The notes below the pieces were generated by a model that saw nothing but the letters and a program-made list of their open reading frames with translations, had not been told where the DNA came from and did not search any database. A DNA stretch of 64,000 bases. Source: Symsagittifera roscoffensis (taxonomy: Eukaryota; Xenacoelomorpha; Acoela; Convolutidae). Location of the stretch: assembly GCF_963678635.1 (NCBI RefSeq), contig NC_087062.1, positions 14,368,670 to 14,432,669 on the forward strand, given 5' to 3'. This document shows positions 1 to 11,833 of this stretch, one piece after another; position 1 is the stretch's first letter; the number at the start of each line of letters is the position of its first letter. Position numbers and translations under genes: made by a program.

Positions 1-3000
1 ATCATGTCGTATTCAAGCAACATTTCTATTTCCGCTCGGCACGCTTCCGATTTATGTGGCGTCATTCGCCTTGCGCCTTCCCTATGGGGAACGGCGCCCT
101 CTTCTAGTTCGATTTCGTGTTCGACGAAATTACAGCAACCGATGTCCGCCTTATGTTTTGAAAATACTTCGGCGTTCCGATCTAGGAGGTCCCGCAATTT
201 TTCAAAATCTCCCTCACCTATTTTTCCTTTTAAATGTTCTATTTCTGGCAAAACCGGTTTGTCAGAATCTAGTTCATATGACGAGGGGCGTTCCGGAAAA
301 TTCGAGCAGCTTGATAAGCCGTCGTCCGTTTCGGATTTCATTGAAAACAATTTACGAATAGATTTTAATTCATCAATCCTCTTTAAAATTTTATCTTTAT
401 TTGCATGATAAGGACAGTCTTTCACACTATATTTCTTCAAGTTTTGTGTCTCTTCATAGTCGGTCCTCATCGGCAATGCGTAACCAAGCTTCTTTCCACG
501 CTGGATTGAAACCGTGGTGTCCAGTGTGTTCAACAACACACTGACACACAGTCCGTTTCGCGTTACCGAGAAGCTCCGGCCTAAAATCACCGAACTCTGA
601 CTATTTGGATTCGGTACTAAGCAAACCTGTTTACTATCACTTAACGAATTTAAATTTCTCATTCTAAAAATCGCTACTACAGCTTGTCCTGGTTGTAACT
701 TTACTTTTCTATCCAAAAAAACTGGTACCTTATTTTCATCTGTTATTATCCTATTAATGGGTCTCTTAACATACTTTCGGTCCGGGTTTCTAATCCGTAT
801 TAGACCGTTGTTTAAGTCAATCATCACGTCAAAGTTCCTGACAAAATCTCTGCCCAAGATGAATTGGTCGGCGTCGTCCAGATTCTCTACCACCAGGAAG
901 CTCATCCAAAGGTTCCGTCCTCCCATGTGAAGGACCGTCACCGGTGTTCTTCCGGCTACGTAGATTGCTCCTCGATTTGCAGCGGCTAGTCGGAGATTCG
1001 TAGGAATCAGATCTCCCCGCGTGAAGCCCATTCTCTCCCAGGTTTTTATCGGCATCACGCTCACCACCGCGCCTGTGTCCAGAAGCCCTGTGACTCCGAT
1101 TTTTGTTCCGTTGGTGTCAAGCAGGTGTGCTGTCACATCTGCTTCATATCCAATATGTACCGCGTCTTGTTCCATCATGGCGTCATGGCCTATCCTGCGG
1201 ACTTTGAGTTCCTCTTCACCCAAATAGATCTGCCCCATTTGGTCATCATCTGTTGTTATGTAAGTCCTGGTGTAGATGCTGATTCCATCCACGTTCAGCA
1301 TTATTTGATACGGCCCATAGACCTCCAAGTAGCGTCCATGAAGTTTCTTCATGCGAGGGCCACCCGTCGTTAGTAGTGCTCGCACAGCTCTCGACTCAGT
1401 GCGTGGCTCCACCTGCCTCAGATAATCTGCATATGTGTCCAAATGCATTAAAGTGAACTCTGATGGTTCACTCAAATTTCTTATTACCTGGTGTCCAGCC
1501 ACTGAGATTATCGACTGTATCTTCTTTCCTTGCGGCGCCATGCCGAACCTCTTACCGGAGATCACTTTAAGTTTCATATCTAAACTGCTTGGTGTTTTCG
1601 TCTCCTCGAACTCCGTTGCTTCGAAGGTATTCAGTTGCTCCTGAAGCTTTTCATTTTCCAGTTCAAGTTTCACTCTTTGTTCGATCTCTTTCGTCACCAG
1701 TTCCTGTTGTACTCTATTTAGAGCATCCTTTGCGGCTGCCTTATAATCGATATTGAAGTCATCGGCCGCAGTTGCTGGTTCCGGTTCACATGCTTCTCCT
1801 GTTACCGCTTGCATTTTCTTTGCCGCCAGCTCTTGAGGTTTGTCCTTCCTGCGTGCCTCTGCTTCGTTTAAAAGTCGAGCCTTGCTCGCTTTCACTCCTG
1901 ATAAAGCTTCTTCATGCCTTGGATGCTTGATGTCTGCCACTGCATCCCAGAATTGTGGACAGTCTGATTTAAAATGACCTTCCAAGTTGCAAAAGAAACA
2001 TCTCGGGCCGAATTTCGCAATTACTCCTCTCATGAAATCCTCATGTTCCAACTCTGACGCATCTTCGTCCTCGAGGCTAAAGCCTATTGCTTTCATGCCT
2101 TGTTTATAAGCTGGGCATGCTGACACATGATGGTCTGTTGAACTACAATTAGCACAAGAGCGTCTCTTGTCCATATCGTCCCTCGGTTTGTACCAATTGT
2201 TCCCTTGGCTCGCTGGTCCGTTGTTAAAATTGCCATAATTGTTCTTGTAATATCCAGATCTCGAAGGAGGTTTCAGCAATAGATACTCTTTCGATTTGAG
2301 TCTCAACTCCTCCGGTGTTGGCGCATTAGTTGATAGTGGTGTGTAATGCGTTGCTAGCATCGTACGAAGTTCATCGTTTTTCACACCATCGATGAATTTT
2401 GAGGCTACGGCCAGGTTCATCCTTCGATTTGACTCATCCGGTTGGCTGCGTCTTCTCAGCATTTCCAAATCATCGAGAAACTTGTCTATAGTTTCATCTT
2501 CCCGCTGCCTCCGTTTCTCGAAGCGCATCATCGCCTGGTGCCCCTGCACCCCTGATCCGAAACGGTTTAATAAAATTTCGAAGATTTTCTCAGCAGTGTC
2601 ACGTTGATACTGTTTCTTGGCCATGACACAGTTCAGGGCTGTCCCTTCTAAGTTGCTGGTGAGCGCGCTGCATTCCTGTCTCTCAGACAAGTCTTCTTCC
2701 TCAAAATGCAGCTTCATTACCTCTATCCAGGTATCAATACAGCCATCAGATTCGTCTTTGTAGCATCTTGGTTTCTTAAAGACTCTTCTGGACTTTTCAC
2801 TGCGTTCATTGGTTCTAGATAACCTCGTCAGGAACGTCTCCAAAGACCTGTTCAGGGTTTCAAATGCTGTGGCCATTGCCGTAGCATCCCTTGAGTGTCC
2901 CGCCTGAGTGTCCTCACACCTTGTCGAAGGCTCTGTGTGCGGTACATCCCTACAATCCGAATCACCATGAGCGTTTCCCGCTTGGCCCATGTGACTCCTC

Positions 3001-4556
3001 CTCGGGCTTGTATGCCCCATGTTGCCAGAATCGCTTCTCCCGGTCGCATGTGTGCTTTGCGTTGGTCGTTCGTTCGAGGTTTGTCTGTTCCCCGTTGAAC
3101 TTGCTCTACTGTTCGGGCCCCATGCTGTATTACCCCTTGTGGCATAGCCTGATGAACTGCCCCTGCCTCTAGTGGATCCATTTGTCTTCCTCCTTTGATG
3201 TTCATTGAAGTTCACCCTCGGTTCCCTGCTGGGACCTCCCGAGTTCGGCTCTCCTTCTTTTGGTCCACTCTTGCTGCTTAGTAGCCCGTCCAACCTATCC
3301 ATGATAGCCTGCGTTCGCCTCTCCATCATCGCGTCTATCTTTGTGTCAAGAGACCCAAGAGACTGCTCTTGCTGAATTCTTAACTTCTCCATGTCGGCTC
3401 TTAAGCGTAACTCCCTCTGTTCCGCCTCTCTTGTCATTCGCGACAAGTTCCTCGTCATATGTTCGTCTGTTCTTTCTTTCAAGCGTTTTTCGCTTCTGTC
3501 AACTTCTTGTCTGTTGCGGTTTATTTCTTCCCGCAGACTTTCTCTTTCAATGTGAACTGCTCTTTCCAGTTCACTCATCCTTATCGACATCTGTTCATTT
3601 TGTTCTCCTAAACTGCCCACTATGTTGTTTAAGGCTTCCTCTAGTGCCGCCCCGTTATCCATGAGTGGCGTCACATGTGGTGGTGTAACTCTGTCGGTCC
3701 CAGGTAGCTTCGTGCTGGTAGAGATCCGGGCCCTGACTCTCTGTCTTGACGTTTTATCATTATCTATTTCAGGATCCGCTAACGCGTTGCCTAGCCCTCC
3801 GGTTCTACTCTCTCCAGTTTGTGGCTCTGAACTTGTCCTAATCGCGAAGTCTTTTGACTGGCCTGGTGTGTTTGCCTCTTTGCTTATCGTTGTCACTACA
3901 CCAAATTTATCCATAGTTCCAGTCTCTCTTCCGACGTGTGCCTCACTCTCCTGGATCGAACTATTGAGACTGACTTGAGATCCAAAGTCCCCTTGCTCCT
4001 CTTCATCCTCTTCCTCCTGGGACTCCCCATCGTTTCCTGCTCCTCCTCCCATGCTGAATGGAAAGATGTTTCCGAAGGTGTTCTTCATTCTTTCTGAGAA
4101 CGATGATGAGGTTGTTTGTTTTCCAGTTCCGCTTGCCATCATAGTGTTGTCTGTCGGAGATCTTCTAGTTGCCGTTACTTCAGTTGAGATGTCGGACAGT
4201 TCCGACATCTCCTCTCGATCCAACGTCCCGGTGGAAGTGGCAAAATCATGGCCTTGTTCTACCGGAGTAGATTCACTCGCCAGCCTTCTGCCTCTCCCTT
4301 CCAGTCCATTTACTCCCTGGTTGTCGTTCATGGTATGGTCCGTATTGACCTCCACTTCTAACAGTTCTCTTCGCTCTTCTGAGGTCTTTTGACTTCTCGT
4401 TTCAACCATTCTGCCTGAAACCGTCCCCTTTTTATCGGACCGGGTTCGCTTGATCCAATCCACAAAAGGATCGGTCATCGTTTTTCTTTGCTTTTCAGGT
4501 ATGAATTTCCTAGAGCTATTACCTCGTTTTGGTATCCTTGACTTGTCTAAACTCAT
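1..4556 (-). CDS. gag-protease-RT polyprotein, unit 1 (3' end outside window)
   Basis: Frame open from the ATG at 4556 to the window edge (about 1518 codons), no stop seen. Same layout as the complete unit 3 frame: a long charged N-terminal region, a predicted coiled-coil stretch rich in Glu/Arg (about residues 330-430), a gag capsid-like domain, two zinc knuckles (about 800 and 852), and an aspartic protease with DTGA near residue 1158. The window ends at the start of RT. Gag would form the particle, protease would mature it, and RT would copy the RNA. Spacing matches unit 3 throughout, so I see no frame lesion, though protein-level substitutions exist (for example LKP for LNP near residue 566). 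Confidence 0.85.
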   Translation of the reverse strand, partial: MSLDKSRIPKRGNSSRKFIPEKQRKTMTDPFVDWIKRTRSDKKGTVSGRMVETRSQKTSEERRELLEVEVNTDHTMNDNQGVNGLEGRGRRLASESTPVEQGHDFATSTGTLDREEMSELSDISTEVTATRRSPTDNTMMASGTGKQTTSSSFSERMKNTFGNIFPFSMGGGAGNDGESQEEEDEEEQGDFGSQVSLNSSIQESEAHVGRETGTMDKFGVVTTISKEANTPGQSKDFAIRTSSEPQTGESRTGGLGNALADPEIDNDKTSRQRVRARISTSTKLPGTDRVTPPHVTPLMDNGAALEEALNNIVGSLGEQNEQMSIRMSELERAVHIERESLREEINRNRQEVDRSEKRLKERTDEHMTRNLSRMTREAEQRELRLRADMEKLRIQQEQSLGSLDTKIDAMMERRTQAIMDRLDGLLSSKSGPKEGEPNSGGPSREPRVNFNEHQRRKTNGSTRGRGSSSGYATRGNTAWGPNSRASSTGNRQTSNERPTQSTHATGRSDSGNMGHTSPRRSHMGQAGNAHGDSDCRDVPHTEPSTRCEDTQAGHSRDATAMATAFETLNRSLETFLTRLSRTNERSEKSRRVFKKPRCYKDESDGCIDTWIEVMKLHFEEEDLSERQECSALTSNLEGTALNCVMAKKQYQRDTAEKIFEILLNRFGSGVQGHQAMMRFEKRRQREDETIDKFLDDLEMLRRRSQPDESNRRMNLAVASKFIDGVKNDELRTMLATHYTPLSTNAPTPEELRLKSKEYLLLKPPSRSGYYKNNYGNFNNGPASQGNNWYKPRDDMDKRRSCANCSSTDHHVSACPAYKQGMKAIGFSLEDEDASELEHEDFMRGVIAKFGPRCFFCNLEGHFKSDCPQFWDAVADIKHPRHEEALSGVKASKARLLNEAEARRKDKPQELAAKKMQAVTGEACEPEPATAADDFNIDYKAAAKDALNRVQQELVTKEIEQRVKLELENEKLQEQLNTFEATEFEETKTPSSLDMKLKVISGKRFGMAPQGKKIQSIISVAGHQVIRNLSEPSEFTLMHLDTYADYLRQVEPRTESRAVRALLTTGGPRMKKLHGRYLEVYGPYQIMLNVDGISIYTRTYITTDDDQMGQIYLGEEELKVRRIGHDAMMEQDAVHIGYEADVTAHLLDTNGTKIGVTGLLDTGAVVSVMPIKTWERMGFTRGDLIPTNLRLAAANRGAIYVAGRTPVTVLHMGGRNLWMSFLVVENLDDADQFILGRDFVRNFDVMIDLNNGLIRIRNPDRKYVKRPINRIITDENKVPVFLDRKVKLQPGQAVVAIFRMRNLNSLSDSKQVCLVPNPNSQSSVILGRSFSVTRNGLCVSVLLNTLDTTVSIQRGKKLGYALPMRTDYEETQNLKKYSVKDCPYHANKDKILKRIDELKSIRKLFSMKSETDDGLSSCSNFPERPSSYELDSDKPVLPEIEHLKGKIGEGDFEKLRDLLDRNAEVFSKHKADIGCCNFVEHEIELEEGAVPHREGARRMTPHKSEACRAEIEMLLEYDM

Positions 4557-5365
4557 TCTTTATTTGTCCCTTCCTATGCCTACTCTTGACTCAATTGCTA
4601 GAGACCTTATAGTTTTATTCACAATAATAATGACACAACACAATAAATTTCACCCGATTCTATTAAATAGTGACCACGAATCCCTGTATGTTGTCAGCGT
4701 ACAGTTTGTATAAAATTTATTCACACTAGCCGATTATCGGTCCAAAGATCTGGAAACTAGCACAATATGATGTTATCAGTCAATTTAAAAGATAGTGTAG
4801 TCACTACCCAATCAAGCACAGTTTAGGTTGATTTAAAATCAAAAACAACAAAAAAAAAATATATATATATATTGACACAATATGAATGTGTATATTAAAA
4901 AAACGTATGTGTCTTGTACTCTTAGTCGGTTGCAGTACAATAGTCGAACTTGTCTTTTAAAGAAAAAGCTTTCCCTGCTTGGTGCTGCACCAAACAGACA
5001 AAACTTTGAAGGCAGTTATTTTCTCAAGTGGGCGTCTATTGCACCCACCGAGTACTGTGTTACCTATCTGCCTTCGGACTGCCCGAGCTAGACCTACTAA
5101 AATCCTCAGGGCAGTCACTTTCCCCAAAAACGTATTATGTTTCAATCCACACCAATGAGTCACGCTCTTTTTAATTTAGACTTAGTGTCGCGAATATCCG
5201 AGTTCGGACCTGTTTTGTATTAGTCTGGTTCTTTTTGAGAAGCAAGTTACCAGTGCAGTCACTGATACCTAGCCTGTGTATTAATAACCTAATACCTCTC
5301 GCTCTTTAGTCTTTCTTTCGTTTACCTAAGTCCTTAATAAAATAATACCCCTCCGGATTGGCACA
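4557..5365 (-). other. Leader segment of tandem unit 1
   Basis: About 0.8 kb upstream of the unit 1 gag ATG, nearly identical to 11027-11833 and 17495-18303. No conserved frame. It contains an (AT)n microsatellite near 4852-4875 and ends with one CCCCTCCGGATTGG motif at the unit junction (5365/5366). In an array transcript it would act as the spacer between consecutive gag-PR-RT frames. Confidence 0.8.
4852..4875. repeat. A-run plus (AT)n microsatellite, variable between units
   Basis: A-run followed by AT dinucleotides. The matching tracts in unit 2 (about 11323-11340) and unit 3 (about 17789-17809) show that unit 2 is 2 bp shorter, which explains the 6468 versus 6470 bp periods. Confidence 0.85.
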
Positions 5366-8300
5366 TCCTATCCATCTACCAATATAACTCTGATCCATCG
5401 AGTAGGTCTTCAACCAGGACTGTTGTCCACGCGTAACTTGAAGGGAGCGCTCCCCAAGTATGCACGGTACTTTTCCACGAAGGTGACTACTGCAAACATC
5501 TCTGCTTTCGGTGCGCCATATTTCATCTCTGTGTCACTCAAGACCTTGCTGCCGTATGCAATGGGACGGAGGACTGTTCTTCCGTTCCATTCTTGCTCCT
5601 GATGCAATATTCCTGAGATGGCCACTACCGATGCGTCTGTGTCAAGGACATACATGCCCTTTTCTGTAGGCATGCCCAGCACTGGCGCTTCGCACAGTTC
5701 CCGCTTTATGTTCTCGAAAGCAACTTGTGCCTCATCATTCCATTCGAACTTTTTCCCTTTGTTGCGCATCAGCTTCTGCATCGGGTACACCTTGTCCGCG
5801 TATCCTTTCATGAATTCTCGGTAGTAATTGGCAAACCCTAGGAAGCTCATGAGCTGTGTGTCCGTTCTAGGAGCTTTCCATGTCAGCACAGCCTCTACTG
5901 CTTCTGGATCTGGCCTCACACCATGCCGGTCCACCATTCTCCCCAGGTACTTGATCGAATCCCTAAGGATTTCACATTTCGATGGTTTGCATTTCAAGCC
6001 TGCTCTTTTCATACATCCGAAGACCTCATCGAGTCGATCAATGTGATCCTCCAGGGTTGGTGTCGCTATGACTACGTCGTCCACGTAGCACATCAAGAGA
6101 TTCCCGTACTTTTTGGTCACTCCTGTCAAAGCCTGAGCCATCAGCCTTTGAAAGGTTGCTGTCGCATTGCACAAGCCGAAGGGCATCCTCTTCCACTGGT
6201 ACAACCCCAATTCGCACGCGAATCCTGTTTTCTCCCTGTCCTTCTTTCGCAGAGGAACCTGCCAGAAGGCAGAACCCAAGTCCAATGTGGTGAAGAACTT
6301 TGCATCACCAAGTTTGGATAGGCTCTCGTCTATTCGCGGTATCGGGTACGCATCTTTAATCGTTACCGCGTTCAAGTAACGAAAGTCGCAACAAAATCTA
6401 AGCTGCCCCCCTTTCTTTTTCGCCATTACTACTCCGCAAGCCCATGGTGATTTCGAGGGTTCTATCATGTCGTATTCAAGCAACATTTCTATTTCCGCTC
6501 GGCACGCTTCCGATTTATGTGGCGTCATTCGCCTTGCGCCTTCCCTATGGGGAACGGCGCCCTCTTCTAATCTAGTTTCGATTTCGTGTTCGACGAAATT
6601 ACAGCAACCGATGTCCGCCTTATGTTTTGAAAATACTTCGGCGTTCCGATCTAGGAGGTCCCGCAATTTTTCAAAATCTCCCTCACCTATTTTTCCTTTT
6701 AAATGTTCTATTTCTGGCAAAACCGGTTTGTCAGAATCTAGTTCATATGACGAGGGGCGTTCCGGAAAATTCGAGCAGCTTGATAAGCCGTCGTCCGTTT
6801 CGGATTTCATTGAAAACAATTTACGAATAGATTTTAATTCATCAATCCTCTTTAAAATTTTATCTTTATTTGCATGATAAGGACAGTCTTTCACACTATA
6901 TTTCTTCAAGTTTTGTGTCTCTTCATAGTCGGTCCTCATCGGCAATGCGTAACCAAGCTTCTTTCCACGCTGGATTGAAACCGTGGTGTCCAGTGTGTTC
7001 AACAACACACTGACACACAGTCCGTTTCGCGTTACCGAGAAGCTCCGGCCTAAAATCACCGAACTCTGACTATTTGGATTCGGTACTAAGCAAACCTGTT
7101 TACTATCCACTTAACGAATTTAAATTTCTCATTCTAAAAATCGCTACTACAGCTTGTCCTGGTTGTAACTTTACTTTTCTATCCAAAAAAACTGGTACCT
7201 TATTTTCATCTGTTATTATCCTATTAATGGGTCTCTTAACATACTTTCGGTCCGGGTTTCTAATCCGTATTAGACCGTTGTTTAAGTCAATCATCACGTC
7301 AAAGTTCCTGACAAAATCTCTGCCCAAGATGAATTGGTCGGCGTCGTCCAGATTCTCTACCACCAGGAAGCTCATCCAAAGGTTCCGTCCTCCCATGTGA
7401 AGGACCGTCACCGGTGTTCTTCCGGCTACGTAGATTGCTCCTCGATTTGCAGCGGCTAGTCGGAGATTCGTAGGAATCAGATCTCCCCGCGTGAAGCCCA
7501 TTCTCTCCCAGGTTTTTATCGGCATCACGCTCACCACCGCGCCTGTGTCCAGAAGCCCTGTGACTCCGATTTTTGTTCCGTTGGTGTCAAGCAGGTGTGC
7601 TGTCACATCTGCTTCATATCCAATATGTACCGCGTCTTGTTCCATCATGGCGTCATGGCCTATCCTGCGGACTTTGAGTTCCTCTTCACCCAAATAGATC
7701 TGCCCCATTTGGTCATCATCTGTTGTTATGTAAGTCCTGGTGTAGATGCTGATTCCATCCACGTTCAGCATTATTTGATACGGCCCATAGACCTCCAAGT
7801 AGCGTCCATGAAGTTTCTTCATGCGAGGGCCACCCGTCGTTAGTAGTGCTCGCACAGCTCTCGACTCAGTGCGTGGCTCCACCTGCCTCAGATAATCTGC
7901 ATATGTGTCCAAATGCATTAAAGTGAACTCTGATGGTTCACTCAAATTTCTTATTATCTGGTGTCCAGCCACTGAGATTATCGACTGTATCTTCTTTCCT
8001 TGCGGCGCCATGCCGAACCTCTTACCGGAGATCACTTTAAGTTTCATATCTAAACTGCTTGGTGTTTTCGTCTCCTCGAACTCCGTTGCTTCGAAGGTAT
8101 TCAGTTGCTCCTGAAGCTTTTCATTTTCCAGTTCAAGTTTCACTCTTTGTTCGATCTCTTTCGTCACCAGTTCCTGTTGTACTCTATTTAGAGCATCCTT
8201 TGCGGCTGCCTTATAATCGATATTGAAGTCATCGGCCGCAGTTGCTGGTTCCGGTTCACATGCTTCTCCTGTTACCGCTTGCATTTTCTTTGCCGCCAGC

Positions 8301-11026
8301 TCTTGAGGTTTGTCCTTCCTGCGTGCCTCTGCTTCGTTTAAAAGTCGAGCCTTGCTCGCTTTCACTCCTGATAAAGCTTCTTCATGCCTTGGATGCTTGA
8401 TGTCTGCCACTGCATCCCAGAATTGTGGACAGTCTGATTTAAAATGACCTTCCAAGTTGCAAAAGAAACATCTCGGGCCGAATTTCGCAATTACTCCTCT
8501 CATGAAATCCTCATGTTCCAACTCTGACGCATCTTCGTCCTCGAGGCTAAAGCCTATTGCTTTCATGCCTTGTTTATAAGCTGGGCATGCTGACACATGA
8601 TGGTCTGTTGAACTACAATTAGCACAAGAGCGTCTCTTGTCCATATCGTCCCTCGGTTTGTACCAATTGTTCCCTTGGCTCGCTGGTCCGTTGTTAAAAT
8701 TGCCATAATTGTTCTTGTAATATCCAGATCTCGAAGGAGGTTTCAGCAATAGATACTCTTTCGATTTGAGTCTCAACTCCTCCGGTGTTGGCGCATTAGT
8801 TGATAGTGGTGTGTAATGCGTTGCTAGCATCGTACGAAGTTCATCGTTTTTCACACCATCGATGAATTTTGAGGCTACGGCCAGGTTCATCCTTCGATTT
8901 GACTCATCCGGTTGGCTGCGTCTTCTCAGCATTTCCAAATCATCGAGAAACTTGTCTATAGTTTCATCTTCCCGCTGCCTCCGTTTCTCGAAGCGCATCA
9001 TCGCCTGGTGCCCCTGCACCCCTGATCCGAAACGGTTTAATAAAATTTCGAAGATTTTCTCAGCAGTGTCACGTTGATACTGTTTCTTGGCCATGACACA
9101 GTTCAGGGCTGTCCCTTCTAAGTTGCTGGTGAGCGCGCTGCATTCCTGTCTCTCAGACAAGTCTTCTTCCTCGAAATGCAGCTTCATTACCTCTATCCAG
9201 GTATCAATACAGCCATCAGATTCGTCTTTGTAGCATCTTGGTTTCTTAAAGACTCTTCTGGACTTTTCACTGCGTTCATTGGTTCTAGATAACCTCGTCA
9301 GGAACGTCTCCAAAGACCTGTTCAGGGGTTCAAATGCTGTGGCCATTGCCGTAGCATCCCTTGAGTGTCCCGCCTGAGTGTCCTCACACCTTGTCGAAGG
9401 CTCTGTGTGCGGTACATCCCTACAATCCGAATCACCATGAGCGTTTCCCGCTTGGCCCATGTGACTCCTCCTCGGGCTTGTATGCCCCATGTTGCCAGAA
9501 TCGCTTCTCCCGGTCGCATGTGTGCTTTGCGTTGGTCGTTCGTTCGAGGTTTGTCTGTTCCCCGTTGAACTTGCTCTACTGTTCGGGCCCCATGCTGTAT
9601 TACCCCTTGTGGCATAGCCTGATGAACTGCCCCTGCCTCTAGTGGATCCATTTGTCTTCCTCCTTTGATGTTCATTGAAGTTCACCCTCGGTTCCCTGCT
9701 GGGACCTCCCGAGTTCGGCTCTCCTTCTTTTGGTCCACTCTTGCTGCTTAGTAGCCCGTCCAACCTATCCATGATAGCCTGCGTTCGCCTCTCCATCATC
9801 GCGTCTATCTTTGTGTCAAGAGACCCAAGAGACTGCTCTTGCTGAATTCTTAACTTCTCCATGTCGGCTCTTAAGCGTAACTCCCTCTGTTCCGCCTCTC
9901 TTGTCATTCGCGACAAGTTCCTCGTCATATGTTCGTCTGTTCTTTCTTTCAAGCGTTTTTCGCTTCTGTCAACTTCTTGTCTGTTGCGGTTTATTTCTTC
10001 CCGCAGACTTTCTCTTTCAATGTGAACTGCTCTTTCCAGTTCACTCATCCTTATCGACATCTGTTCATTTTGTTCTCCTAAACTGCCCACTATGTTGTTT
10101 AAGGCTTCCTCTAGTGCCGCCCCGTTATCCATGAGTGGCGTCACATGTGGTGGTGTAACTCTGTCGGTCCCAGGTAGCTTCGTGCTGGTAGAGATCCGGG
10201 CCCTGACTCTCTGTCTTGACGTTTTATCATTATCTATTTCAGGATCCGCTAACGCGTTGCCTAGCCCTCCGGTTCTACTCTCTCCAGTTTGTGGCTCTGA
10301 ACTTGTCCTAATCGCGAAGTCTTTTGACTGGCCTGGTGTGTTTGCCTCTTTGCTTATCGTTGTCACTACACCAAATTTATCCATAGTTCCAGTCTCTCTT
10401 CCGACGTGTGCCTCACTCTCCTGGATCGAACTATTGAGACTGACTTGAGATCCAAAGTCCCCTTGCTCCTCTTCATCCTCTTCCTCCTGGGACTCCCCAT
10501 CGTTTCCTGCTCCTCCTCCCATGCTGAATGGAAAGATGTTTCCGAAGGTGTTCTTCATTCTTTCTGAGAACGATGATGAGGTTGTTTGTTTTCCAGTTCC
10601 GCTTGCCATCATAGTGTTGTCTGTCGGAGATCTTCTAGTTGCCGTTACTTCAGTTGAGATGTCGGACAGTTCCGACATCTCCTCTCGATCCAACGTCCCG
10701 GTGGAAGTGGCAAAATCATGGCCTTGTTCTACCGGAGTAGATTCACTCGCCAGCCTTCTGCCTCTCCCTTCCAGTCCATTTACTCCCTGGTTGTCGTTCA
10801 TGGTATGGTCCGTATTGACCTCCACTTCTAACAGTTCTCTTCGCTCTTCTGAGGTCTTTTGACTTCTCGTTTCAACCATTCTGCCTGAAACCGTCCCCTT
10901 TTTATCGGACCGGGTTCGCTTGATCCAATCCACAAAAGGATCGGTCATCGTTTTTCTTTGCTTTTCAGGTATGAATTTCCTAGAGCTATTACCTCGTTTT
11001 GGTATCCTTGACTTGTCTAAACTCAT
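5306..11026 (-). pseudogene. gag-protease-RT polyprotein, unit 2, frame broken
   Basis: Same gene as units 1 and 3 but with indels. An extra C near 7107 ends the gag-protease frame after 1307 codons (7103-11026), just downstream of the protease domain. The RT part continues in another frame (5410-7110) with intact RT core including YVDD near 6078-6089. A 7-bp deletion near 5428 in the RNase H region shifts the frame again and gives an early stop at 5410. A 6-bp insertion near 6568 adds two residues without breaking the frame. The protein would be gag plus protease only unless the first shift is bypassed. Since units 1 and 3 lack these lesions, they probably arose after the duplication. Confidence 0.88.
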
Positions 11027-11833
11027 TCTTTATTTGTCCCTTCCTATGCCTACTCTTGACTCAATTGCTAGAGACCTTATAGTTTTATTCACAATAATAA
11101 TGACACAACACAATAAATTTCACCCGATTCTATTAAATAGTGACCACGAATCCCTGTATGTTGTCAGCGTACAGTTTGTATAAAATTTATTCACACTAGC
11201 CGATTATCGGTCCAAAGATCTGGAAACTAGCACAATATGATGTTATCAGTCAATTTAAAAGATAGTGTAGTCACTACCCAATCAAGCACAGTTTAGGTTG
11301 ATTTAAAATCAAAAACAACAAAAAAAATATATATATATATTGACACAATATGAATGTGTATATTAAAAAAACGTATGTGTCTTGTACTCTTAGTCGGTTG
11401 CAGTACAATAGTCGAACTTGTCTTTTAAAGAAAAAGCTTTCCCTGCTTGGTGCTGCACCAAACAGACAAAACTTTGAAGGCAGTTATTTTCTCAAGTGGG
11501 CGTCTATTGCACCCACCGAGTACTGTGTTACCTATCTGCCTTCGGACTGCCCGAGCTAGACCTACTAAAATCCTCAGGGCAGTCACTTTCCCCAAAAACG
11601 TATTATGTTTCAATCCACACCAATGAGTCACGCTCTTTTTAATTTAGACTTAGTGTCGCGAATATCCGAGTTCGGACCTGTTTTGTATTAGTCTGGTTCT
11701 TTTTGAGAGGCAAGTTACCAGTGCAGTCACTGATACCTAGCCTGTGTATTAATAACCTAATACCTCTCGCTCTTTAGTCTTTCTTTCGTTTACCTAAGTC
11801 CTTAATAAAATAATACCCCTCCGGATTGGCACA
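11027..11833 (-). other. Leader segment of tandem unit 2
   Basis: Copy of the sequence at 4557-5365 and 17495-18303, lying between the unit 2 gag start and the end of the unit 3 polyprotein. The last codons of unit 3 run into its distal end (stop at 11774-11776). No independent gene seen. Confidence 0.8.

Noticed and set aside
2852-3205. Minus and plus frames around gag (also at 9322 and 15790)
   Set aside because: Alternative-frame shadows of the gag polyprotein, repeated in each tandem unit only because the units are copies.
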